A stretch of DNA of 30,622 bases from Calditrichota bacterium (GTDB lineage: Bacteria > Calditrichota > Calditrichia > RBG-13-44-9): the NCBI GenBank assembly GCA_024276455.1, contig JAJRXE010000435.1:1-30622 (forward strand), read 5' to 3'. This document shows, piece by piece, positions 23,028-30,622 of this stretch; the stretch's first letter is position 1, and each line of letters opens with the position of its first letter. A model generated the notes under the pieces. It had not been told where the DNA came from and searched no databases. It worked only from the letters and a program-made list of their open reading frames with translations. The translations under genes were made by a program, and so were the position numbers.

Positions 23028-24095
23028 TTACCAATTCAATGTACGACGCAGAAAGGCTGTTAAGCTGTCGGCCATGACGCGATGGTGGCGAACCCGGGGG
23101 TGTTTTTGCCAGCCGGTGTAAGGGAAGAAATAGGTAGCCAGATTGTCGTCTCCCTCCCGCCGACGCAACCATTCCACCGCCCGGGAGATGTAACCGGGCC
23201 AGGGGGAACCCGGCTTTACCGCATCCATGCTGCCCAGGGTGCAGACAATAAGTGCCCGGGGGTATTCCCGGCGGATTTTACGGACAAAATCTGCGTACGC
23301 CTGCACAATGGCAGCGGAATCTGGCACCGGATTCAAGCGCTGAATTAACCAACTGTCGTTTTGAAAAAGATTAATGACAACGACGTCGGGAATGTAACGA
23401 TTAAAATCCCAGTGGCTTTCAGGATCCGCAGGATTCAACCGGTTGTAATAATCCGGCATGACTAAATCGAACCAGCTAATCAGAATACCAATGCCGCTTT
23501 TGGCAATACAAACATACTCGGCGTTAAGATTACGAGCCGTCATGGCAGCATAGCTCAGGAAATTATTCTCTTCGCTCATGCGGTTATCCGGCCCATCGTC
23601 CGGTGCTTCGTTTCCCATGCCGCAGGTAATGGAATTGCCGTAGAACTCAATCCGGCGTTCGGGGCGCGCCGGCGGAGGCAACAATTGCCCATTTTCCGAA
23701 AGCACCAACCCCAGAAAACAGGTGGGGCCAGTGGACGCTTCGGTACGGCGGAAAATCAACAACGAGTGAGGCCCGTTTTCCAATTCTGCGGGATAGGCAT
23801 ATTCCTGCCGCCCGCTGTCGCAGGCAATCACAAACGGGTGCTGGTAATCATCGTCAATAAATACATTGTAATAGGATTGTCCCAGCGAATCATCCAGAAT
23901 TATCTTCAGTAATTTCCCCTGGAAATTGGCGCGCAGGTAAGTTCCCGGCCAGAACAAGCGGGGAGCCCGAGGATGAGAAAAATCGATTCGACCGGTGTAT
24001 TGCAGGTAAGGATGGTCCGGTTTGATCAAAATCTGGGGCAGCACCGATTCCCCCAGAACCAGCAAGCACAGAAAGACAAGTTGAAGGTGTTTCAT
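23028..24095 (-). CDS. Secreted SGNH/GDSL esterase, carbohydrate-esterase 2-like
   Basis: A 355-residue exported protein with a signal peptide (MKHLQLVFLCLLVLGESVLP). Residues about 25-140 form a beta-rich N-terminal domain (YTGRIDF, PRLFWPGTYLRANFQG), like the jelly-roll domain of CE2 acetylxylan esterases. The SGNH hydrolase domain has the nucleophile Ser155 in FYGNSITCGMG, an Asn/Asp pair in NLFQND (242-247), and a C-terminal His in KHPRVRHHRVMADSL (His332 or His337). It would deacetylate sugars or polysaccharides in the periplasm or outside the cell. It starts at the ATG 24095 with AGGTG upstream. It stands alone between two terminators; the two-domain order is the best support for the CE2-like call. 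Confidence 0.85.
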   Translation of the reverse strand: MKHLQLVFLCLLVLGESVLPQILIKPDHPYLQYTGRIDFSHPRAPRLFWPGTYLRANFQGKLLKIILDDSLGQSYYNVFIDDDYQHPFVIACDSGRQEYAYPAELENGPHSLLIFRRTEASTGPTCFLGLVLSENGQLLPPPARPERRIEFYGNSITCGMGNEAPDDGPDNRMSEENNFLSYAAMTARNLNAEYVCIAKSGIGILISWFDLVMPDYYNRLNPADPESHWDFNRYIPDVVVINLFQNDSWLIQRLNPVPDSAAIVQAYADFVRKIRREYPRALIVCTLGSMDAVKPGSPWPGYISRAVEWLRRREGDDNLATYFFPYTGWQKHPRVRHHRVMADSLTAFLRRTLNW

Positions 24096-24302
24096 GGAAA
24101 AAGCACCTGCCGTTTAACTTTCTGGAGAGAAAATTTAGAAGAAATTCCACCTCTGCACAATTCTTAATCGAAAAATCTTAAAACGGTCTGATTCTGTTAC
24201 CACGAACGGAATGCCATCTTCGCCCGTTTCACCGGGGCGGACGCCCGAGCGGTTCTTTTTTCGGAGTGCCGGAGCTGACCATCTTGCTAATTGAATTAAA
24301 AA

Positions 24303-24326
24303 CCGGGAAGAACCAATTCTCCCCGG
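24303..24326 (-). terminator. Intrinsic terminator after RNase G gene
   Basis: CCGGGAAGAA (24303-24312) and TTCTCCCCGG (24317-24326) pair around a 4-base loop. On the minus strand the only imperfection is a G-U wobble, and TTTTT follows, 33 bases after the stop of the ribonuclease gene (24359). On the plus strand a T-run also follows, so it may work weakly in that direction too, although no plus-strand gene precedes it closely. Confidence 0.88.
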
Positions 24327-24358
24327 CTTTTTTCTTGTCGAGTTTTGGGTTCAAACCG

Positions 24359-25882
24359 CTACAGAAATTTCTTGGTAACGTCTTCGCGAGTCTTCTTGAC
24401 CAGCACCCGGAACTCATACGGATTCATCGTTTCATCCACTTCGGTGTCGATTTTAATCCAGTATTTCCACATTAAACGATGGCGGCGGCTGATTTTCTTG
24501 TTATTTAAATAATCAATCACATGCGGGTGGGCCCGAATAATGATCCGGCGGTCGTAATTGGAGGCAATGTAGCGGCGAATAACCCGTTCAATATTGGCCA
24601 GAATGGTCCCCTGAGTGGGCACCAGGCCGGTTCCGTTACACACCGGACAGGTTTCGTTAATATTGTAAATCAGGCTGGGCCGAATGCGCTGCCGGGTCAT
24701 TTCCACCAATCCAAAGCGGCTCATCTCCTCGATGCGGGTAATTGCCCGGTCGTGAGCAAATTCTTTGCGCAACTCTTTGAGGACCTTTTGCTTGTTCTCT
24801 TCCTGCTCCATGTCGATGAAATCAATAACAATCAGGCCGCCGATATCGCGCAGCCGGAGCTGACGAGCAATTTCCCGAGCCGCTTCCAGGTTGATTTTGA
24901 GGGAATTCCGTTCATGATCCTTCTTCCCGAAATACCGTCCGCTGTTTACGTCGATGGACGTCAGCGCCTCCGTTTGTTCAATGATGATGTAGCCGCCGGT
25001 TTTCATCCAGACTTTTCGCTCCACGCTTCGCTGCAATTCCTGCTCAATGTTAAATTCATCAAAAATCGGGCGCTTGGATTTGAAATACTCCACCCGGTTC
25101 ACCAGTTCCGATCCCACTTCTTTCAGGTAACGGGTAATTTCCCGGTACATTTTGCGGGAATCCACTACTACCCGCTTGACATCGGAGGTAAACAGATCGC
25201 GAATCACGCTGGAAGCCATTCCCAGGTCTTTGAAAAGCAGTTTGGGTGCCCGGGAACGCTTGATTTCCTGTTGGACCTTATGCCAGGTTTTGATGAGCTT
25301 CTGTAAATCCTGTTCCAGCGTTTTCTCATCTTTGCCCTCAGCAACGGTGCGAACAATCAGTCCGTAGTTTTTGGGAAGAATTTTGCGAGCGATGTTACGC
25401 AAGCGGCGGCGTTCCCGCGCACTGGCAATTTTGCGGGAAACCCCCACCCGATGCTGATTGGGCACCAGTACCAGGAAGCGTCCCGGAAGGGTTAATTCCG
25501 TGGTGACTCGGGGTCCTTTGCTGCTGATTGGTTCTTTAATAATCTGAACCACGATTTCCTGTCCGTTCCGCAACAAATCTGCCGGATCCATATCCGTTTT
25601 AATTTTATCACCTTCCAGAAATTCTTCGTCCACATCGGCGAAAAGCTGGTTTACCTCCTGTCCCATATCCGAAAAATGTAAAAATGCGTCTTGCTCAAAA
25701 CCGATGTCAATAAAGGCGGCTTGCATGCCTTTAACGACCCGGCGAATTTTTCCTTTGTAAATGTCGCCCACCATGCGCTCGTTGTCGGGGCGTTCCACAA
25801 AAATTTCGACCAATTTGTTGTTTTCTAAGATAGCAATCCGTGTATCTTCGTTGGTTGAATTAATAATAATTTCCTTTTTCAT
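24359..25882 (-). CDS. rng: Ribonuclease E/G family endoribonuclease
   Basis: A 507-residue RNase E/G-type enzyme that cleaves single-stranded RNA in rRNA maturation and mRNA decay. It has an N-terminal S1 RNA-binding domain (GDIYKGKIRRVVKGMQAAFIDIG, with DAFLHFSD), a 5'-sensor/RNase H-like region, and the catalytic aspartates in SIDVNSG (D311) and VIDFID (D354, D357). The zinc-link cysteines are in TCPVCNGTG (C412, C415). Length and layout match RNase G rather than RNase E, because no long C-terminal scaffold is present. The S1 domain has an acidic insertion (about residues 75-105). ATG 25882 has GAGGTGA upstream. It follows the radical SAM/DUF2344 gene, a pairing known from many bacteria, though rplU and rpmA do not follow here. 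Confidence 0.95.
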   Translation of the reverse strand: MKKEIIINSTNEDTRIAILENNKLVEIFVERPDNERMVGDIYKGKIRRVVKGMQAAFIDIGFEQDAFLHFSDMGQEVNQLFADVDEEFLEGDKIKTDMDPADLLRNGQEIVVQIIKEPISSKGPRVTTELTLPGRFLVLVPNQHRVGVSRKIASARERRRLRNIARKILPKNYGLIVRTVAEGKDEKTLEQDLQKLIKTWHKVQQEIKRSRAPKLLFKDLGMASSVIRDLFTSDVKRVVVDSRKMYREITRYLKEVGSELVNRVEYFKSKRPIFDEFNIEQELQRSVERKVWMKTGGYIIIEQTEALTSIDVNSGRYFGKKDHERNSLKINLEAAREIARQLRLRDIGGLIVIDFIDMEQEENKQKVLKELRKEFAHDRAITRIEEMSRFGLVEMTRQRIRPSLIYNINETCPVCNGTGLVPTQGTILANIERVIRRYIASNYDRRIIIRAHPHVIDYLNNKKISRRHRLMWKYWIKIDTEVDETMNPYEFRVLVKKTREDVTKKFL

Positions 25883-25960
25883 CGTACTTTCACCTCAAAA
25901 ATAAACTTTTGCGCCTTCGTCAAATGCGCTGTGGTAACGGATTGGTGTCCAAAGGGGGGA

Positions 25961-28597
25961 TTAAATGACCTGGAACGGATCAAGAACTTGATTTCCGGTC
26001 ACAATAAATTGCCCCGTCCTCTGGGTTAAAAACCGCCGGTAATCGATTTGATGCGGTCCCAGTAGCGACTCCAGTACCTCGCTAATTCTGGCCATACGTC
26101 CGTCCACAGCATCAATTGTTACCATTAACTTGTCGTTCTCTAACCGGAGCTCGGAAACAAACGGACGAATATTAATTTTTTTGATTTCTTCTTTTACGAT
26201 TCTTTCCACAAAAATGTCCGTTTGTGCCAGCCAGTCGGTTAGCCACTCCTCTGGAAGCTGAAACTCTTCCAGATAGGTTTCGTAAGTGGCGCGGTTAATA
26301 ACCGCAGAAAGTGCGGGGACTTTGGAAAAAATGGTTTTCTGATTCAGAATGCGAATGCCCTGGGGTAACACCTGGTTCAGTTTGATTTGAAAATCGGATT
26401 CTCGTCCGATTAATGCTTCCAGGTCCAGGTATTCGGCAATGCTGGCCACCCCCAATACCAGGGGCGGACCAAAAGAGATTTTCGGACGCGGGTTAAATCC
26501 CTGGGAATAGACCAGGGATAGGTTGGCTCGTCGGGCGGCCCGGTCGAACACCCGGATTATGTCCAGATGAGAGATAAAGCGCGCCGGCCCGGTTTTGGTG
26601 AAACGAATGCGAATTTTCTTGCGCACCAGCGGCACGGAGACCTGTTTCCTTCGCCGTACCTTGCGCCCATAGGTAACGGCCGAGCTCGGCCGCTCCGCTT
26701 CCTCCTTTTGAAAGCTGAATTCACCCCGCGGCTGCTTCTCTCCGGATTTTTTGTCCTTCCGGTAGCAGTCCACCAGCCAGGCAAACTCCTTGCGCTGTAA
26801 TCCGCAACCAATGCAAACGTAGTCTTTACAGTCGTGGCTTACTCGCCCCTCGTACGCCCGGCTGCGCTCTTTCGCCAGGAATTCGCGGGTGACACCCATG
26901 TCAATATGTTCCCAGGGAAGCGGTACGGTCTGCGAAATACCCCGGAGATATTTCTTCCAGTCGATTCCGTGCTGGGCAAAAGCCTTTTCCCAGCGCTCCC
27001 AGTTAAAATGCTCGTTCCAGCCATCGAATCTTGCCCCCAGGCGCCAGGCTGTTTCCAAGACGGGCGCCAATTCCCGACCACCACGCGAAAAGATGGTTTC
27101 CAGCGAGGTTACCCAACCATCCCGCCAACTGAAATGCAGATTGGGCACCCGCAGGGCATCCAGAATCAAATGAATTTTACGCTCGATCTCATCCGGACTT
27201 TCTTGCTTCTCCCACTGAAAGGGCGTATTTGGCTTGGGAATAAACGGCGAAATGGAAACGCTAATTCTCCCATCCTTGTAATAGGAGGCGATTTTTAACG
27301 CTTTCTTCAACAGGTCCACAATCGCCAGTACATCCTCGTCCGTTTCGGTGGGAAGCCCGATCATAAAATAGAATTTAACCAGTTGCCAATCGTTGTCCAG
27401 TACCAGCCGGAGGGTGTCCAGTAAATCTTTTTCCTGGATGTTTTTGTTAATAACGTTTCGCAGTCGCTGACTTCCGGCTTCGGGGGCAAAGGTAAAGCCG
27501 GTCTTTTTCTGCGCTTTAATGAAATCAATCATTTCCTGCCGCATCCCATCCAGCCGTAAGGAAGGGAAGGAAAACTTCACCTGCTTCTCGGAAAGCAGAA
27601 TGCGCTCCTTGGCCATCAACCAATCCAGCTGGTCGTAGTCCGAAGAATTCAGGGACAGGAGCGACAATTCATTAAAACCGGTCGCCTGGATCGCCTTTCT
27701 GGTTTGTTCAACAATTTCTTCCACCGCTCGTTGCCGTACCGGGCGGTAAATCATTCCGGCATTGCAAAATCGGCACCCCTCTGTGCATCCCCGCATAATT
27801 TCCACAGAGAGCCGATCGTGCGTGACTTCGATGAGCGGAACTACCGGAGCAATGGGATAATTTTTTTGTTCCAGACGGGGTAAGATCCGTTTTTTAATCC
27901 GTCTGGGAGCGCTTTCCCGCAGGGGTTGAATACTTTCGAAATCGCCGAAAGCATTGTAAGTCACCTTGTAAAAGGAGGGAATGTAAACTCCCTCAATTTC
28001 GGCAAGTTCCGTTAAAATTTTTTCCCGCGCCCAACCGGATTTTTTGGCTTGAATTAAACGTTCTGCGATCTCCAACACCGCTTCTTCCCCATCGCCAATG
28101 AGGAGGGCGTCAAAGAAATCGGCCACCGGCTCGGGGTTATCGGCGGAAGGCCCGCCTCCAATTATTAAAGGATCCTCTTCTCTCCGCTGAGCCTGCCGCA
28201 GCGGAATCCCGGCGAGATCGAGCATGGTTAAAATATTGCTGTAGGTCAATTCGTATTGGAGAGTAAACCCAATACAATCAAATTCCCGGAGCGGTGTTCG
28301 CGATTCCAGGCTAAACAATGGAATATCCTTCTCCCTAAGAACTGCTTCGGCGTCGGTCCAGGGAGCATACACCCTCTCGGCCCAGATATGAGGCTGAGCG
28401 TTTAACACATGATACAAAATGTCGTACCCGACATAGGACATTCCCAGTTCGTAAACTTCCGGGAATGCCAGGGCAATGCGTAAATCTACTTTCTGAGGAT
28501 CTTTTAATACCGCATTGTACTCATTCCCCAGATATCGGCCCGGTTTATTCACATAGGGTAAGAATTCTTTTTCAATTTTTGCACTTAATTTCATCAT
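25961..28597 (-). CDS. Radical SAM protein fused to DUF2344 (TIGR03960/TIGR03936-type)
   Basis: An 878-residue fusion protein. An N-terminal B12-binding-like Rossmann region (residues 30-190, with IIGGGPSADNPEP) precedes a radical SAM core with the cluster motif C-x3-C-x2-C in RGCTEGCRFCNAG (C271, C275, C278). A cysteine-rich segment follows (DCKDYVCIGCGLQRKEFAWLVDC), then a C-terminal DUF2344 domain from about residue 660 (IRIRFTKTGPARFISHLDIIRVFDRAARRANL). In many bacteria the two parts are separate adjacent genes next to rng; here they are one chain. The exact reaction is not established to my knowledge. Two ATGs start the frame at 28597 and 28594; no strong ribosome-binding site is visible. 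Confidence 0.9.
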   Translation of the reverse strand: MMKLSAKIEKEFLPYVNKPGRYLGNEYNAVLKDPQKVDLRIALAFPEVYELGMSYVGYDILYHVLNAQPHIWAERVYAPWTDAEAVLREKDIPLFSLESRTPLREFDCIGFTLQYELTYSNILTMLDLAGIPLRQAQRREEDPLIIGGGPSADNPEPVADFFDALLIGDGEEAVLEIAERLIQAKKSGWAREKILTELAEIEGVYIPSFYKVTYNAFGDFESIQPLRESAPRRIKKRILPRLEQKNYPIAPVVPLIEVTHDRLSVEIMRGCTEGCRFCNAGMIYRPVRQRAVEEIVEQTRKAIQATGFNELSLLSLNSSDYDQLDWLMAKERILLSEKQVKFSFPSLRLDGMRQEMIDFIKAQKKTGFTFAPEAGSQRLRNVINKNIQEKDLLDTLRLVLDNDWQLVKFYFMIGLPTETDEDVLAIVDLLKKALKIASYYKDGRISVSISPFIPKPNTPFQWEKQESPDEIERKIHLILDALRVPNLHFSWRDGWVTSLETIFSRGGRELAPVLETAWRLGARFDGWNEHFNWERWEKAFAQHGIDWKKYLRGISQTVPLPWEHIDMGVTREFLAKERSRAYEGRVSHDCKDYVCIGCGLQRKEFAWLVDCYRKDKKSGEKQPRGEFSFQKEEAERPSSAVTYGRKVRRRKQVSVPLVRKKIRIRFTKTGPARFISHLDIIRVFDRAARRANLSLVYSQGFNPRPKISFGPPLVLGVASIAEYLDLEALIGRESDFQIKLNQVLPQGIRILNQKTIFSKVPALSAVINRATYETYLEEFQLPEEWLTDWLAQTDIFVERIVKEEIKKINIRPFVSELRLENDKLMVTIDAVDGRMARISEVLESLLGPHQIDYRRFLTQRTGQFIVTGNQVLDPFQVI

Positions 28598-28684
28598 AAA
28601 GCTTAACCAATTCGTCCATGCGAAATTCCAACTCTCCGCCGCTGAATTTTCAGACCCTCAGTCGTTTCAGACGCTCCTCCGCTA

Positions 28685-29131
28685 TTATTCGTAAGCGATT
28701 TTTTCCAGATCTTGCTTAATGATTGGAATATTTTTCACCGAATCGGGTACCACCAGAATGGCATTATCGCCTGCCACCGTTGCCAGAATGTTTTTATGTT
28801 TCATTTGGTCGATGAATAATGCCACACCTTTTGCACGGCCAGTTATGGTACGCACCACCACGGCGCTTTCGTTTGCGTACACGCCCAAAATTTCCATGCC
28901 CACGACCCGACTGAAGGAGTGTCCACCTTCTTCCTCAGCAATGGCGTAACGGTATCCATTGGCTGTCGGCACCCGAACGATTCCCATATCGTGTAAGTCG
29001 CGGGAAAGGGTTGCTTGAGTGGTCTTAAAACCGCGTTCTTTGAGCCGTTTTAACAGGGTCTCCTGATTGGCAATATCTTCCTCTTGAATAATCTGCTTAA
29101 TCGCAAATTGCCGTTCTTTTTTTCTGGCCAT
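28685..29131 (-). CDS. argR: Arginine repressor
   Basis: A 148-residue ArgR-family regulator. The N-terminal winged helix contains TTQATLSRDLHDMGIVRV (about 37-54), the typical DNA-recognition region. The C-terminal arginine-binding, hexamer-forming domain contains TVAGDNAILVV (118-128), matching the family's GDD/GDN arginine-contact motif. It would sense arginine and control biosynthesis or catabolism genes, none of which lie in this window. ATG 29131 has AGGAGAG upstream. The next gene downstream is the radical SAM fusion, 87 bases away; co-transcription is possible. Confidence 0.94.
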   Translation of the reverse strand: MARKKERQFAIKQIIQEEDIANQETLLKRLKERGFKTTQATLSRDLHDMGIVRVPTANGYRYAIAEEEGGHSFSRVVGMEILGVYANESAVVVRTITGRAKGVALFIDQMKHKNILATVAGDNAILVVPDSVKNIPIIKQDLEKIAYE

Positions 29132-29187
29132 TTTTGCTCTCCTGCTATTATGCTTTTATCCTGTTCCAGATTGTATTCAGTAAACGG

Positions 29188-29222
29188 CTCCGGGGAGGAA
29201 GGTCTGCCTTGCCTCCCCGGAG
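29188..29222 (-). terminator. Long G+C-rich hairpin downstream of PPDK
   Basis: CTCCGGGGAGG (29188-29198) and CCTCCCCGGAG (29212-29222) form an 11-bp perfect stem, extended by AAGG/CCTT after a one-base bulge, with a 4-base loop. It starts 14 bases after the PPDK stop on the minus strand. The trailing sequence is not T-rich (GCCGTTTACTG), so it may be a factor-assisted terminator or a 3'-end stabiliser before argR. Confidence 0.6.
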
Positions 29223-29236
29223 ACAGATTCCAGTGT

Positions 29237-30622
29237 TTAATTTTCTTCTTTCAGACTGGCCTGAGCCGCTGCCAGACGGGCAATTGGTACCCGGAACGGT
29301 GAGCAGCTTACATAGTCCAGATTAATTTTGTGGCAGAACTCCACCGAACTGGGCTCACCCCCATGCTCGCCACAAATACCGACTTTCAGATCCGAACGGG
29401 TTTCCCGTCCGCGGGTCACTCCCCATTCCATTAATTTGCCGACACCGTCCTGATCAATGGCTTCGAACGGATCGCGGGGGAGAATTTCGTGTTCCACATA
29501 AAAAGGCAGGAACCGTCCGGAATCGTCCCGGGACAGCCCGAAGGTGGTCTGGGTCAGGTCGTTGGTGCCGAAACTGAAGAACTCCGCTTCCTGGGCAATT
29601 TGATCGGCGGTAATGGCCGCCCGAGGCAGCTCAATCATGGTGCCGATTTTATAATCGACTTTCATGCCGTATTTTTCGAACACCTCTTCGGCCACCCGAC
29701 GCACCACTTTGGCCTGCTCCCGCAGTTCGTTCACATGGCCCACCAGCGGAATCATGATTTCCGGCTTGACATCCACGCCTTCCTTTTTCACCTCGCAGGC
29801 CGCTTCCAGAATTGCCCGCGCTTGCATTTCGGTAATCTCCGGATAGGTAATGCCCAGACGGCAGCCCCGGTGTCCTAACATGGGATTAAATTCGTGCAGG
29901 GCTTCCACTTTGGCTTTTACCTTTTCCACCGAAACGCCCATTTTTTCGGCCAATTCGGCCTGCTCTTTTTCGGTGTGAGGCAAGAACTCGTGCAAAGGCG
30001 GATCCAGGGTACGGATGGTTACCGGCCGATCTTGCATTACCTTGAAAATGCCGATAAAATCTTGCTTCTGCATGGGCAGCAATTTTTCCAGGGCTTTACG
30101 ACGACCGGTTTCATCGTCCGCCAGAATCATTTCCCGCACGGCGTCAATTCGGTCGCCCCCAAAGAACATGTGTTCGGTACGGCACAAACCGATTCCTTCG
30201 GCACCAAACGCAATGGCATTGGCCGCTTGATCCGGTTGATCGGCATTGGTGCGCACACCCAGACGACGGAATTCATCCGCCCAGGTCATAATTTGCTGAT
30301 AGGTGTGGTATGTCTTGGATTCTTCCGGTTTCAGAGTCTTTTCTAACAATACCTGTAACACTTCGGACGGTTTGGTTTCGATCTTACCGAGGATGACTTC
30401 GCCGGTGGAACCATCCAGCGAGATCCAATCGCCTTCTTTCACCACCTTGCCGTTCACCTCAAACTGGCGCGCTTTGTAGTCAATCTGCAAGGCGCCGGCG
30501 CCGGCTACGCAGACCTTGCCCATCTGGCGAGCCACCAGAGCGGCGTGGGAAGTCATACCGCCACGGGCCGTCAGAATACCCTCGGCAGCATGCATGCCCT
30601 TAATATCTTCCGGACTGGTTTC
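29237..30622 (-). CDS. ppdK: Pyruvate, phosphate dikinase, N-terminal part cut by window
   Basis: The frame is open to the right edge, so about half of the enzyme is missing; 461 C-terminal residues are visible, beginning ETSPEDIKGMHAAEG. The phosphohistidine domain carries the catalytic His in RGGMTSHAALVAR (visible residue 26). The PEP/pyruvate-binding TIM-barrel part includes LCRTEHMFF, MLGHRGCRLGI, the acid-base region FGTNDLTQTTFGLSRDD, and GICGEHGGEPSSVEF ending with the conserved Cys in LDYVSCSPFRVPIARLAAAQA. It interconverts ATP, phosphate and pyruvate with AMP, PPi and PEP. The ATG near 30595 is internal, not the start. Identity is secure; direction of flux in this organism is not known. 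Confidence 0.96.
   Translation of the reverse strand, partial: ETSPEDIKGMHAAEGILTARGGMTSHAALVARQMGKVCVAGAGALQIDYKARQFEVNGKVVKEGDWISLDGSTGEVILGKIETKPSEVLQVLLEKTLKPEESKTYHTYQQIMTWADEFRRLGVRTNADQPDQAANAIAFGAEGIGLCRTEHMFFGGDRIDAVREMILADDETGRRKALEKLLPMQKQDFIGIFKVMQDRPVTIRTLDPPLHEFLPHTEKEQAELAEKMGVSVEKVKAKVEALHEFNPMLGHRGCRLGITYPEITEMQARAILEAACEVKKEGVDVKPEIMIPLVGHVNELREQAKVVRRVAEEVFEKYGMKVDYKIGTMIELPRAAITADQIAQEAEFFSFGTNDLTQTTFGLSRDDSGRFLPFYVEHEILPRDPFEAIDQDGVGKLMEWGVTRGRETRSDLKVGICGEHGGEPSSVEFCHKINLDYVSCSPFRVPIARLAAAQASLKEEN

Noticed and set aside
24521..25306. Long plus-strand ORF (261 codons) opposite the ribonuclease gene
   Set aside because: It is antisense to a complete, motif-rich RNase G gene and its translation shows no recognisable domain; it reflects codon bias of the real gene.
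1..30622. Mobile elements, CRISPR arrays, tRNA or rRNA genes
   Set aside because: No transposase or integrase, no regularly spaced direct repeats with spacers, and no tRNA-like cloverleaf or rRNA sequence was recognised on reading both strands.

Overview
The window looks like a chromosomal segment of a Gram-negative-type bacterium with moderate G+C. No rRNA or tRNA gene is visible to place it. An outer-membrane polysaccharide export system, a Wzc-type BY-kinase and a housekeeping set (LipA, FabH, RNase G, a fused TIGR03960-type radical SAM protein, ArgR, PPDK) would fit an FCB-group or Calditrichota-like lineage, but that is a weak inference. Almost every gene is on the minus strand, so the loci read right to left; only two genes (20583-22952) are on the plus strand.

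Right part (18.2-30.6 kb, housekeeping): a PPDK fragment cut by the window edge, ArgR, the large radical SAM/DUF2344 protein, RNase G, a secreted SGNH esterase, a P-loop kinase-like orphan, an OPA/MFS transporter, FabH and LipA. Clear intrinsic terminators lie at 22981-23012 (shared by two convergent genes) and 24303-24326 (after RNase G). At 16.5-18.1 kb is a secreted protein with a five-repeat propeller-like domain fused to a transglutaminase-like domain.

Left part (1-16 kb, surface polysaccharide locus): two related AraC-like/pseudo-receiver regulators are followed by an OPX export protein, a Wzc-like co-polymerase/tyrosine kinase, and an initiating sugar-phosphate transferase carrying a degenerate GGDEF domain. 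A nucleotide-sugar module comes next (Gfo/Idh dehydrogenase, N-acyltransferase interrupted by one in-frame TAA, DegT aminotransferase), resembling the WbpB/WbpD/WbpE route to 3-amino-3-deoxy-hexuronic acid sugars. After a 262-bp gap come a NodB-like deacetylase, a carrier protein, a hexapeptide acyltransferase with an extra C-terminal domain, an acyl-CoA-dehydrogenase-like flavoprotein, a stand-alone adenylation enzyme, a sulfotransferase and a Wzx-like flippase running off the left edge.

The most interesting element is the adenylation / carrier / flavoprotein set at 1803-5862. It has the composition of the trio that converts L-proline to pyrrole-2-carboxyl on a carrier protein in prodigiosin, pyoluteorin and aminocoumarin biosynthesis. 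The specificity residues I read from the adenylation domain (D-L-L-Y-L-A-L-V-I-K) nearly match the proline code I recall for those enzymes, and the flavoprotein has its putative catalytic Glu in the isovaleryl-CoA-dehydrogenase-type position. Together with the adjacent acyltransferase this suggests, as a hypothesis, a surface glycan decorated with a proline-derived (possibly pyrrole) acyl group and with sulfate.
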